Below are positions 32,716-42,310 of a DNA stretch of 64,000 bases, piece by piece. This DNA comes from Schizosaccharomyces osmophilus (taxonomy: Eukaryota > Ascomycota > Schizosaccharomycetes > Schizosaccharomycetales > Schizosaccharomycetaceae). The translations under genes were made by a program, and so were the position numbers. A model generated the notes under the pieces. It was not told where the DNA came from. It saw only the letters and a program-made list of their open reading frames with translations, and did no database searches. The stretch spans positions 461,501 to 525,500 of the forward strand of contig NC_079239.1 of assembly GCF_027921745.1 (NCBI RefSeq), written 5' to 3'. Numbering within the stretch: position 1 is the stretch's first letter; each line of letters begins with the position of its first letter.

Positions 32716-34385
32716 GATGAATGATCGTAAGCAATATTAGATAGGCAATTAGAAAAGAACAATTGATGAGTTTCGAACACGAGCGAATAAGAGAAATAAA
32801 AAAATCTAAAGCGGTATAAGAGAAGAAAGAATACAACAGAAAAATAAAAGTCTAAAGCGATGCAATGAAAATAGAAGAAAATGTTAAATAAATCACAACG
32901 GAAGAAAGAAGTAAATGATACTAAATCAAATTTATCTCCTTTTAGACACAAAAGATATCCGGGAAGTGAACGAACGGGATAAATTAATTTGAAAATTATC
33001 AGATAACGGATCCAAAGAAATATAGCACAACGCGTTCAGTGAGTATTTTCACAAACAAGCAGTAACCTTATAACTTGTAAAAACGCGTGTAACTATATAC
33101 AAGTAAAGCGGGCAGTAAGGATTTTCGTAGTATTGGTAGTAGGTAATAATAATGCACGACTATATGCCGAAACAAATGCAACAGCACTCAAATTTTCTGA
33201 AAAGAGTACAATTCAATCACATTTACACCTCAACAGCACCTACTGATATAAAAGTAGGCTTGGCGGCAAAAACAATCGTAGAACACTGAAGTTTAGGAGA
33301 AGGGTTCCAGAAAATCCTCAAATGTGAAGCAAACCTACTAATTCAACCGCTTTAACCGATTTCTTAGACAAAAAAACACAATATATGTTTCCCTAAAAAT
33401 TGAGCTTGTTTCAATTCAAATATCTCAACTCAGGTGGAATTGCGGTAATTGCGAAAGACAGGTTCGGAGTCCTATAGAAGTCGGCATACGCAACTACAGC
33501 AATGGCGTGACGCCAACCCTTATTATAGAGTTTTCTAGGCTTCGTCTTATTAAGGTACTTTACCGATGCTTAACGTTTTCTTATAAATTTTACTGTGTCT
33601 TTACGAACCTCAAGACATTTGAGGCAATTTGCAATATGAGGGTACTTGTGATTTATTGTAAATTTGTTTGTTTATTTACATATTTTTGTTAAATAAAAAA
33701 AATTTATGAAGCATGCTCTTATTTTTTTTTTCTTTTTTTCTTTTTCTTTTTTTTATAATTGCTCTGTGCGTTCAAAAGGCTTTTTTGCTAGACCAATTTT
33801 TTTAATGGAGTTGGCTTGAAATATTCCAAATGTTTTCACTACAAAAAGACAAAAGGAGAGGCAGACAGAGAGAGAGAATGAGTAAATGTATCATTGAATT
33901 CTATTCTAAAAAACAATAAGCGATTGGAAGAATTGCCAACAGAAACCGAAAAACCAATAAATCCGAATTTACAAGCTGGGATACCAAGTCTTTTAACATG
34001 TGCATTTGCAAATAATAAAATGATATTTCCCACACTAGCATTTCTACAATATACTCGTATTTAATTATTTTCTGGCAAACAAGTTTCTGTCAGCAGCTTC
34101 TCTCAACGAACAACAAAACTTCGATTGTCTTTAAAGACAGCTGAAACTCCATTACCATGTCTCACATCTACTCAGATGAAAATTGCCCAAAAATAATCCC
34201 TGACAACATAAAATATGCTGGGCTTTGGTTTTGCTAGGTCTTTTACAAAATCTACAAGTTGAAGAATAAGCTATACAGCAATCTTGTACTTCTCTACTGT
34301 CTCATAAAACTTTTCCAATTGAACCTGAAACTTTGGATTGTACCATTTCTCTAAGCCAGAAAATACAAAGACAAAATCACCCACC
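32716..34385. other. Long pap1 upstream region and rpl15 3' region
   Basis: This 1.67-kb gap lies between pap1 and rpl15, both on the minus strand. It includes two ACGCGT-containing sites near 33029-33036 and 33082-33089 (MCB-like) and a long T-rich tract at 33722-33755. The open frames here are short and unrelated to known families. It should contain the rpl15 3' UTR near 34385 and a long pap1 promoter or leader. Confidence 0.55.
33722..33755. repeat. T-rich tract
   Basis: T runs broken by single C and A lie between rpl15 and pap1. On the minus strand they read as an A-rich, nucleosome-disfavouring sequence. Confidence 0.8.
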
Positions 34386-34991
34386 TTAACGGTATCTGCG
34401 AAGAGACAAGGTGTTGTGACGGAGCCAGGTGGCATATTGGGGAGAGTTGTTGAAACGGTGACCCTTGGCGATACCACGAGACTTCTTACCAATAGAGGTA
34501 AGACCACGAGCCTCACGGTGCTTGTGAACAGCGTTGCAGATCCAGTTAATGCGAGGATCACGGCGGACGGCCTTGTGAGAGGGGTCGACGCAGATAACTT
34601 CGTAGAACTTGTAGGTAGCGTCTTGGTTAACCCAGTAAGAGTTGAGGACACGCAAGTTAGCGCAACGACGGCCGACACGCTCTTCAGCAGTGCAGCGGAG
34701 AGAGCGTTGGTACTTGAGGTGGTTAACACCCTGGTGGACGGGCTTACCGTAGACTTGACCCTTAGGAATAGGGCGCTTACGGCCACCGCGACGAACACGG
34801 ATGCGGTAGACAACGTAGCCTTGCTTGGCCTTGTAGCCCAAACGACGAGCCTTGTCAGGACGAGAAGGGCGGCTAGCGCGGTGAACAACGTTCATTTGAC
34901 GGTATTCCCAAGCGCGAACACGAGACAAGAACAAGTTCACATCAGACTGCTTCTTCTTAGAAAGCTCTTCCAAATACTTGTAAGCACCCAT
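34386..34991 (-). CDS. rpl15: 60S ribosomal protein L15 (eL15)
   Basis: 201 aa, one exon, the usual eukaryotic L15 length. Family landmarks are [79 protein letters not shown] and the C-terminal [10 protein letters not shown]. The protein sits deep in the large subunit, contacting 25S/5.8S rRNA. Codon use is strongly biased toward CGT, AAG, GGT and GTC, unlike the neighbours, as expected for a very highly expressed gene. A HomolD-like box lies 83 bp upstream of the ATG. Fission yeast carries two L15 copies. Position next to pap1 points to the counterpart of S. pombe rpl1502. Confidence 0.98.
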   Translation of the reverse strand: MGAYKYLEELSKKKQSDVNLFLSRVRAWEYRQMNVVHRASRPSRPDKARRLGYKAKQGYVVYRIRVRRGGRKRPIPKGQVYGKPVHQGVNHLKYQRSLRCTAEERVGRRCANLRVLNSYWVNQDATYKFYEVICVDPSHKAVRRDPRINWICNAVHKHREARGLTSIGKKSRGIAKGHRFNNSPQYATWLRHNTLSLRRYR

Positions 34992-35615
34992 TGTTGTTTT
35001 TTTGGCTTCCTACGAAATGAGCAAGATGGAAGTTTGTTGTCACTAAGAAAAGTTTCGACCTGCACTACCCACTCGTGACTGTTTTTTACCATTTTTTCTT
35101 CCACCCAGAGAAACGTTCCCTTTACCAAATGATGTACATAGAGCGAAATGAATAAATTAATTGCTTTTATAATAAATCGTAAACACTCAAGATCTACGGT
35201 TTTGAACTATTTCTGAACTAGTCATGATCAGAACAATAACAAATAATAAACGCTTCTTAAAGAACTTTATAAAACATACATTTTCAAACTTAAATACCAA
35301 ATATTGCTGTCCTATTGACCACCCAAACCTAGGATTATGTACATATTAAAAGTCAAGACTTACAAAACCATAATGACAACCAAAAAAAAATAATAAACAA
35401 AAGTCAACGAACAAATAGAGTTATTGATGCATCGGAATGTTTTGAAATCCGAACATAAAGAAGGTATAAGTACTTAGTAATTTTTCACCGTATCCGTTTA
35501 ATATGTGCAGTTTTCTTAAAAAAGGACAACCGATCGCCAAAACCGGAGCGTCCCATTCTTTAAAATAGCAAAATGGGGATTAACACGCTGATACTACTGA
35601 AAGTAAAACAAATTT
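34992..35615. other. rpl15 promoter and 3' region of the Zn2Cys6 gene
   Basis: 624 bp between two minus-strand genes. Its rpl15-proximal end carries the HomolD/HomolE-like pair. The remainder is AT-rich without coding signs. Confidence 0.6.
35064..35081 (-). promoter_or_regulatory. HomolD/HomolE-like ribosomal-protein promoter element of rpl15
   Basis: Read in the gene's direction, 35081-35074 is CAGTCACG, one base off the HomolD consensus CAGTCACA that replaces TATA in S. pombe ribosomal-protein genes. A GGGTAGT block at 35070-35064 resembles half of HomolE (AGGGTAGGGT). The distance to the start codon (about 83 bp) suits a core promoter. The match was made by eye and not tested. Confidence 0.55.
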
Positions 35616-38600
35616 TTAACCAGCAAAAGAGACATTCCACCCAGGGTTTCCGGTAGCGTATGCTACCAGACTATCAATAGTTGATTCTTGATAGTTTCGT
35701 AAATCATCCGATGGCCAAAGACCATTCCACTGATTCCAATCAGCATTCTTCGGTAATCCAAAGTGAGACATCAAATCCGAAGAATAAGTTTCTTGAACGT
35801 TATGATTGGCAACCATTGGAGACTCAGCTATATACATAAAATGCTTCTCCAAATCTAACATTTTTTCTTCATCAATAGGCTCATTTGCAACAGTGTCATT
35901 AGCAGTAGAACCAGAGGATGTACGTTGTACCCAGTCAGCCCAAATTTCAGACATTCTTTCGCACAAAGCTCCGATAGAGCCCCAATAATTTTTCATTTCC
36001 AACATTAATCTCAAATCAATTTCCAAATTATGCCTAGCCGTAGATGCCGCCAATACATTCAAACCGAAAGCAGCTTCAGTTTGAATACAAAAAGCTGTAT
36101 AAACACCTGAAGCAATAAAAGGGGAAGTCAAAATTACATTGTGTTTCCTACAATCATCAACAATCATTGATATTGCATTAGCACACCGTAAACACATTTC
36201 GCGTGCAGCTTTATGTAAACGCCTTGCTGCACTATTGACATGGCTTTCTGGCTTTTGTTCAGCTTGAAATTCACTATTATGAGACTCATGAGGATTGTGC
36301 CACACTGGCGAGAAAAAAATAGTATTTCCTGTCAAAGATACCGTGCTTGATGTTCTCGACAACTGATTGTTTTCGGACTCGCCAATGGAACGGAAAAGCC
36401 ACATCAACGTGTAGTGATAAGCTAAATGAAGAAATGCATACTGAGCACCTTGTTGTATAGATAGATGATTTTCCAATCCTACCACAGAGTACCTCAATCT
36501 TTGAGGAAGTCCATCAGCCCATTTATAAAGAGCCTCACTTATTTGAGTGAAATCGGAATTTCTATGCCAGTATGGATGAGGATCCCTTCGTCGACCATCG
36601 TGCTTGAAATACTTGACAGCTCTTCCCCAGATTGCTATAATCTTGACAATGTAAGCAGCTACACCCATGTTTTCCGTAGTATCCGAAGGAATTACAATAC
36701 TCGGTACACCTTCCAAAATTCTTCCATCCAGAGTCTGAGTAACTCCAGCAATTTGTTTGGTAAATAACAACTCGTGTACAGGAAGTTGTATCCCAATGTC
36801 GTTTTCATCCAAAAACTGCAAATGCTCATGAGAAGAAATACATCTGTCCATCAAAAAGCATGACCAAAAGGTACGACGTCTAAGTTCACGCTCAAGAAAG
36901 GAGATCCGAGGACCAGAGTCAATATTATCAAGATCCAGTGGATTGCTTCCTTGCTCACAATTAAGTTGCAATGCAGCGGCCATGCGAAGGGCCATGCCAC
37001 CGTACATCCAACTTTTGCCGTTCTCCCCCGTCCCAGAATCATGCAAAGACAACAACAGGAGGGCTGCAACCAGTGACAGATCAGGTCTATCAAAATTGTC
37101 TAACGCTAGTCGACGAGCCTCTCTAGCAAATTGTTCACCGGCCATATAGGGAGGAGAATACTGATCATGCATACGTGAGGAGAAGCGCGCGGAAACGGCG
37201 CAAATAGCATAAACAAGTACCAAAGGAATTGTATTATTATTTAGAGATTCAAAAAAAGTGGGTCGGTGAAATAAATTATAAGCTTGACCATGACAACAAT
37301 GAAAGAATACCTCAGCCAAGTGGATTCGTAATTCCAAAGGTGGCAGTTCCGTCACTGGAGTGGATGGCATGGTGAGACTAGCCAGAGGATCAGGCAATTT
37401 ACCGTCAATGAGAGCCGCTTCTCGTTCGCTTTCATCTTTTTCATTAGAGGACTTTGTATTGAGAGTGTAATTGCTTATTGCAACAGGTTGCGTCATGTTG
37501 GACACATCTGAATACGTTGAGGATGGAAATGAGTTGCCTGCTTTGTTGTCAAAAAAGGGAAACTGAGGTTTTGGAGAATATCCGCCATAACTAGAGTAGA
37601 GAGGATACTCACCAGCGGAAAGCGACGGAATTGTATTTACAGGAAACAATGAATTGTCGGTGGCAGTAGGATGAGAAGGAACATACGGTAAAGGATCTGG
37701 AGGAGGAATAGATGTAGCCGCAGGCGTAACAGGGATTCTTGTTGGTTGCTGCGATTGGTATTGGACTGCGGGACTAAGGGGAACTGGAGCGGCAACAGAA
37801 ACAGGAGTTGAGTTGGAGGTGTTTGTAGGAGCAATAGGTAAAACGGAACTGACGTCTGAAGGCATGTTGCCAGAAAAACTCTGGCTTTTTGGAACAGAAG
37901 GATTCGTAGCGGAAGGGACATACATAACTTCAGAAGGGTAAACATTATTACTAGAGATGGGATTGGAAGTTGATTCGGGTGAAGCCGAATTTGAATCATT
38001 TTGGTCGAGAACAAGATTCTTAGAAAGTGAAGCAGACATCATTGACACTTGTGGATTACTAACGGGTACCCGAGAATTCAACATGTACGGATATGTAGCA
38101 GGAGAATTCAAAGACGGAGAACTTCGTTGTTTCGGTATATTCATATTTATAGACGAAGACGACGAAGAAGGGGCCGAGTCACGAGGACTACCGATTTGAG
38201 TTAACGGAGTTTGTTCGGATAACGACTCTTGCGAGTGAGAGCCAGAGGCATTTGCTGTAGCAGCAGCAGCGGCACGGTTTTGCTGCTGCTGAAGATACCA
38301 CTGTTGATGATGGTGAATCTCTTCATGTCTTGAATGGGATCGTCGTGGATTCGACTTGTAAATGCAAGATGTATTATGTTTTAAGCATTGATCACATGAT
38401 GGACGTTCTCCTGAACATTTAATTTTCTTTTTTCTACATGACTGGCAAGCAAGAGGTAATCGTTTTCGTTCTTTTCCTGCTTTTGTTTTTTCATGAATCC
38501 AACTGGGAAGGGAAGGTGAATTCGGTTTCGAGTCATCCGTATTTGTTTCCACGCCTCTCTGTCCATCTTGCTGGTTCGTCATATTTACTCTCGTCTGCGT

Positions 38601-38639
38601 TGCATTCGGAAGTATCGGTGCAGGACTCGATTGTTGCAT
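35616..38639 (-). CDS. Zn2Cys6 fungal-type transcription factor
   Basis: 1007 aa from the ATG at 38639. A second in-frame ATG, 19 codons in, is also possible, and the frame upstream of 38639 has no ATG. The binuclear zinc cluster spans residues 65-92 (CQSCRKKKIKCSGERPSCDQ, then CLKHNTSC), with spacing C-x2-C-x6-C-x6-C-x2-C-x6-C. Basic NPRRSHSRHEEIHHH and Gln/Ala repeats follow, then a Ser/Pro-rich region. From about residue 450 comes the fungal-specific transcription-factor homology domain (FNLFHRPTFF-like YNLFHRPTFFESL, LRMAAALQLN, RELRRRTFWSCFLMDR). Such proteins bind CGG-type half-sites and are often controlled by nutrients or drugs. I cannot name the target pathway or the exact S. pombe orthologue. 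Confidence 0.9.
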   Translation of the reverse strand: MQQSSPAPILPNATQTRVNMTNQQDGQRGVETNTDDSKPNSPSLPSWIHEKTKAGKERKRLPLACQSCRKKKIKCSGERPSCDQCLKHNTSCIYKSNPRRSHSRHEEIHHHQQWYLQQQQNRAAAAATANASGSHSQESLSEQTPLTQIGSPRDSAPSSSSSSINMNIPKQRSSPSLNSPATYPYMLNSRVPVSNPQVSMMSASLSKNLVLDQNDSNSASPESTSNPISSNNVYPSEVMYVPSATNPSVPKSQSFSGNMPSDVSSVLPIAPTNTSNSTPVSVAAPVPLSPAVQYQSQQPTRIPVTPAATSIPPPDPLPYVPSHPTATDNSLFPVNTIPSLSAGEYPLYSSYGGYSPKPQFPFFDNKAGNSFPSSTYSDVSNMTQPVAISNYTLNTKSSNEKDESEREAALIDGKLPDPLASLTMPSTPVTELPPLELRIHLAEVFFHCCHGQAYNLFHRPTFFESLNNNTIPLVLVYAICAVSARFSSRMHDQYSPPYMAGEQFAREARRLALDNFDRPDLSLVAALLLLSLHDSGTGENGKSWMYGGMALRMAAALQLNCEQGSNPLDLDNIDSGPRISFLERELRRRTFWSCFLMDRCISSHEHLQFLDENDIGIQLPVHELLFTKQIAGVTQTLDGRILEGVPSIVIPSDTTENMGVAAYIVKIIAIWGRAVKYFKHDGRRRDPHPYWHRNSDFTQISEALYKWADGLPQRLRYSVVGLENHLSIQQGAQYAFLHLAYHYTLMWLFRSIGESENNQLSRTSSTVSLTGNTIFFSPVWHNPHESHNSEFQAEQKPESHVNSAARRLHKAAREMCLRCANAISMIVDDCRKHNVILTSPFIASGVYTAFCIQTEAAFGLNVLAASTARHNLEIDLRLMLEMKNYWGSIGALCERMSEIWADWVQRTSSGSTANDTVANEPIDEEKMLDLEKHFMYIAESPMVANHNVQETYSSDLMSHFGLPKNADWNQWNGLWPSDDLRNYQESTIDSLVAYATGNPGWNVSFAG

Positions 38640-39388
38640 CCTAAATCGGCATCCAGCGAGATCAAGCCTTTCAATTCTATCCAATCTAGTCCCCAATCTT
38701 GTAATTCAACTACGTTTTCAATCCTGAGTTATATCCAATATCTCTAGTGGCGTGCAAAGGACAACTTCAGTGTCTCATCAATGTAAGGGAAGCAGTAGAA
38801 TACGGTGCAGCGTCCTTCTTCATCGCTAAAAAGTTATTAACAGACAACAACGATGGAAAAAGCATATGTGAACATTGTTTTTAAATATTTTAGAGTGCTT
38901 CTTTTTCGTTTTGTGAAGATTGTTAGAAATTTGTCTTTCTTTTAACAGATGTCCTTGGTGGAGGTCTCAAAACGAAATTTGTATGGTCGAGAACGGGCAC
39001 ATTTGTAAACGAAGAACTTGCCCAAATTGTCAGCATCCTTTTTCTACCTGAAGCATTTTTATTTTTGTATTCAATCCAAATATTTGTTTAAATTTGTAAA
39101 AGGTTTCTAATAATCAATTCTCTTGACGATTCCTTTCGTACTCTCGCTTTTTAGAACCTAGTTGTGTTCGCATTTTATGCAAAAATAGACAGCTCTTTAG
39201 AAGTCCACACATTTTGCAATACGTAAAGAAATGAAATTATATATTTTTTTGTTTTAGATTTTATTCTACATCAATTATATTCATATTCATATTTGGAAAA
39301 AAAAGGAAAGATAATAAATCCAGAGAATCATACTTAAAACTCATGTATCTTTAGCGTATGGATCTGGTACATTAAAAACATCGCTCTT
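38640..39388. other. Promoter of the Zn2Cys6 gene / 3' region of the CHI-fold gene
   Basis: 749 bp between two minus-strand genes. I see no coding sign. T-rich runs lie near 38880-38950 and 39230-39260. Confidence 0.55.
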
Positions 39389-40171
39389 TTAGGCATTCAA
39401 AGAACCATCCATGATTCGTCGTAAACTCATACAAATAGATTGACGCGCTTGTTCACTGTTTACCTTGTTTCCAACAAGGTACGATTGAAGAAACAGATTG
39501 GAAAGTTTCAGCCCTTCATCCTGCATGCTGCCAATCTCACGATCTTCGTGTTCAAATAGCAATTTTTCTTTATCCGTCAAGGTGATGGAGAGATTGGTGG
39601 ATCGAAGACAAGTTCCGGTTCCAGGGAATGTGTTTCGGAAGCTTTGAATCATACGCTCTTCACGTTCGTCATTGTGATTTTGGCGCAAAAGCATCGCTTT
39701 TGTAAATCCACCCTTTAAATGCTTAAAGTTGGTATTTCGTGCAGGCAAAATTCGAACTGCATATTGGATTTTCCGTTTTAAGAGTTCTTCAATGATACGG
39801 CTTCCGAGTTGAGCTTCCTTCAAGCTCATTTCCACTCCCATATTGTGGTCCACATGCTCATTCAGGACTTTCTGAATGGAACGAAAATCTTGTTTCCGAA
39901 CATAAAGCTCAACATCATAAACGTAAATCCCCAAAAATGAAACATACCTTGGTCCCGATCCAAGTAAAAACATGCTTTTACGGCTGTCATCCTTTGTTAA
40001 ATTGTATTCATCAGCAAGAGTTGCCAATTTTTCCACAAAGCTTTCACATTGTACTTTTTGAGTTTTCATTGCTGTTCCAACCGCAGCAATAGAAGTCAAG
40101 GCCATAACCGCTGGCCGCTTCCAAATCCAGTTTTGACAAAATTTAAACGAAAATGCATAAGGTCCAAACAT
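39389..40171 (-). CDS. Mitochondrial chalcone-isomerase-fold protein (Aim18/Aim46-like)
   Basis: 260 aa, one exon, starting at the ATG at 40171. The frame stays open upstream, but only with non-ATG codons. The N-terminus (MFGPYAFSFKFCQNWIWKRP) and a short hydrophobic stretch (AVMALTSIAAVGTA) suggest mitochondrial import and inner-membrane anchoring. The body carries the fungal CHI-domain landmarks: LLGSGPRYVSFLGIYVYDVE, the VRILPARNTNFKHLKGGFTK core and SLRRIMDGSL at the end. Fungal members are not chalcone isomerases in the plant sense. They lack a known flavonoid substrate, and the yeast relatives affect mitochondrial inheritance. The biochemical role is unknown. Confidence 0.85.
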   Translation of the reverse strand: MFGPYAFSFKFCQNWIWKRPAVMALTSIAAVGTAMKTQKVQCESFVEKLATLADEYNLTKDDSRKSMFLLGSGPRYVSFLGIYVYDVELYVRKQDFRSIQKVLNEHVDHNMGVEMSLKEAQLGSRIIEELLKRKIQYAVRILPARNTNFKHLKGGFTKAMLLRQNHNDEREERMIQSFRNTFPGTGTCLRSTNLSITLTDKEKLLFEHEDREIGSMQDEGLKLSNLFLQSYLVGNKVNSEQARQSICMSLRRIMDGSLNA

Positions 40172-41056
40172 TATGAAAGAATAACTACTAAATTCCCCGA
40201 TGGTTTGAGGTTCTAATTGGTTGGTCACTGCAGGGAACTAAAAGTAGATGATTTAGTCTCTACAGGTATGCCAGCTCTTTATAATTATATTCAAGTGGAC
40301 TGGATACTCATTACGTTTATTGTATCATCATATAGAAATACATGTTTTATTCAGATAAAACCAAAATAAACTAAAAAAAAAATAAAAAAAAAATTGAGAA
40401 ACAAGGAAGGAAAAAGATATTCATCAAACCGCTACACGGTCATGTACTCAATACCATCTCATATCGTTTCAGATGGCCCGATTTGTAAAGCTTCTAGGTT
40501 AAGATTAGCAAAACTTCTAAATAGTTGCTTGTTCGGCAAACGAACAATGGACAAATAGCATCGAAGAGTTTCCTCATGAGCCTTTTAAAGGGGTTTCTTC
40601 TGTCTCCTAACGGTCCATAGCTTTGACAAAGATTCAGTTAGATACTGTCAATTCAATGAATCGTTCTTCGATATTATATTTTCATAGTTAAATTCATAAA
40701 TTCAGTGCATTAGTATCCATGTCATAGCAAGCATTGCTATTTTCTTACGTCCATGACCTTTTCCTTTTCACACTCATGTTGCCATTTCTAGACACAGCGA
40801 CTTTTTCTCTGACAAGAGTCATCAATGTATTCGCACCAATAGCTAGTTGTTACTGAAGGAAACAGTTGGTTAGTCTTTTGGTAAATGATTGCATAGGAAA
40901 TAAAAAACCAACCAAGACTGCGGGAAAGTCAACGTAAAGGCAGTAGCTCCTTTATATATAGCTATAGTCATCATAAAAAAACTTTCGTATAAATTTTGTT
41001 TTCAATGAGAAGCAATATAATTCATTCTCTGTATTTTCAGGTTTTTGCCAATGTAA
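40172..41056. other. Region downstream of chp1, no further coding sequence
   Basis: 885 bp between the CHI-fold gene and the chp1 stop. I read both strands for continuation of Chp1. No frame longer than about 60 codons exists, and no donor/acceptor pair extends the chp1 frame. It holds an A-rich tract near 40370-40395. Confidence 0.65.
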
Positions 41057-42310
41057 TTATTCAGCAAGCGCATCTGTTTTAGGCATCTCTTGCCATACAT
41101 TATTGACAGTGGTCCACCTACTACCCGGAACTTTCAGGTCGTTCTTTGGCTTTCTAGGAGACGTACTCTTACTTTTCTGTAATTTGAAATTCGACTTCGA
41201 GCTTTCTTTAGACAGTCTTTTAGATGAGGATGCTTTGAAGTATTTTCTATTCTCCAAGGGATCTGATAGTGTACCGTAGACATCGTCCTTTGCCAGAGCA
41301 ATACGCCAAATTGGATGTCCTTTTCCATAAGCGATTTGAGCACAATCAGCTGAATCGAATTTGACATAAGCTACATCACTAGCTGAACTATGGCCTCTAT
41401 AAACCCGTACATCCAGCTTTGATGGGATAAAAGCAAAATACGAAACTATGTCTTTCTCAGCAGTACTTTTCGTAATATCGCTGATAATAATTGTATGCGA
41501 AGTCACAGAAGGATCCGCTTTCTTCATGCTTGATATCGAGGTGAACGTTGGTTTTTGTTCCAAAGAGTTAGGCCATAAGTAATCATTAACAGAAGCATTA
41601 AATGTATTTGCTCCTACGGATTTTTCATAAATGGTTCCTATAGAAGAAGTCAGAGTCGGAGATCCTATTGAGAAATCCCCAGAGTAAGGGTTATCGCCAT
41701 TGACTTCAGGAATCTTTATACAGGAAATTGAAGGAGAATCCGACAGGGATTCACTTTGACAAAATGAAGGGGTATCATCTCGATCAGCACATTTTTGTTT
41801 CTTTTCAGTGGATGACCAAATTGTAACTTGCTCATTACCTGACTCCGTACCAGATACTTGAGGACAGCATCTGCGTTTCGTAACCCTCTTTTGTGATACT
41901 GCTGTTTGAGGAGACTTCGGGCTCGTTTTGGATTTTGTTTTAGATTTTGCAGCAGGTTGCGTAAGAGGTTCATTAGCGTTCGAGTTAAAATCTGGGGAAT
42001 ATACTCCTCCCTTTTTCCTTTGTTCCCACTCTTTTTGTTGAATTTCTTCAAAGGTATAAGGTTGTAATAGGCCAGCTGCTATAAGGCCTTTTTTCTTTTG
42101 CCAGTCTTTTAGAGCCATAGAGGCACCAGTGAGATTTTCCTCTGGCTCCCAAGTATTATCGCGTGAATCGTAACCAACCCATTTAATGTAGTACTCATTT
42201 TTACCAGATATATTAACGCGATCTGCGAGAATGCGCTCAACTTCATACACGTCTAGCTGTACATTCCTTTTGCTTTTAGGACGCTTTGTGGATTTTTTGG
42301 AATTAGCCAT
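41057..42310 (-). CDS. chp1: Chp1-type chromodomain/RRM heterochromatin protein, short form
   Basis: 417 aa, one exon, from the ATG at 42310. The chromodomain at residues 21-72 ([20 protein letters not shown], then [20 protein letters not shown]) is closely similar to S. pombe Chp1. It keeps the aromatic cage (Tyr22, Trp44, Tyr47) for methylated H3K9. A low-complexity linker follows, then an RRM from residue 272 ([20 protein letters not shown]), also Chp1-like. The chain then ends after a basic Ser/Lys stretch with [16 protein letters not shown]. pombe Chp1 is about 960 aa, and its C-terminal half binds Tas3 and holds a PIN-like domain. That half is absent here. Position beside ypt3 supports orthology. 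A Chp1-derived paralogue is the alternative. Confidence 0.85.
   Translation of the reverse strand: MANSKKSTKRPKSKRNVQLDVYEVERILADRVNISGKNEYYIKWVGYDSRDNTWEPEENLTGASMALKDWQKKKGLIAAGLLQPYTFEEIQQKEWEQRKKGGVYSPDFNSNANEPLTQPAAKSKTKSKTSPKSPQTAVSQKRVTKRRCCPQVSGTESGNEQVTIWSSTEKKQKCADRDDTPSFCQSESLSDSPSISCIKIPEVNGDNPYSGDFSIGSPTLTSSIGTIYEKSVGANTFNASVNDYLWPNSLEQKPTFTSISSMKKADPSVTSHTIIISDITKSTAEKDIVSYFAFIPSKLDVRVYRGHSSASDVAYVKFDSADCAQIAYGKGHPIWRIALAKDDVYGTLSDPLENRKYFKASSSKRLSKESSKSNFKLQKSKSTSPRKPKNDLKVPGSRWTTVNNVWQEMPKTDALAE

Noticed and set aside
34271-34888. 205-codon and other long frames overlapping rpl15 on both strands
   Set aside because: They are shadows of the strongly codon-biased rpl15 gene, which has an unambiguous L15 product.
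38640-38696. Upstream extension of the Zn2Cys6 reading frame
   Set aside because: It begins at TTG with no ATG. Similar non-ATG extensions upstream of gld1, chp1, mra1, lem2 and the CHI-fold gene were also trimmed.
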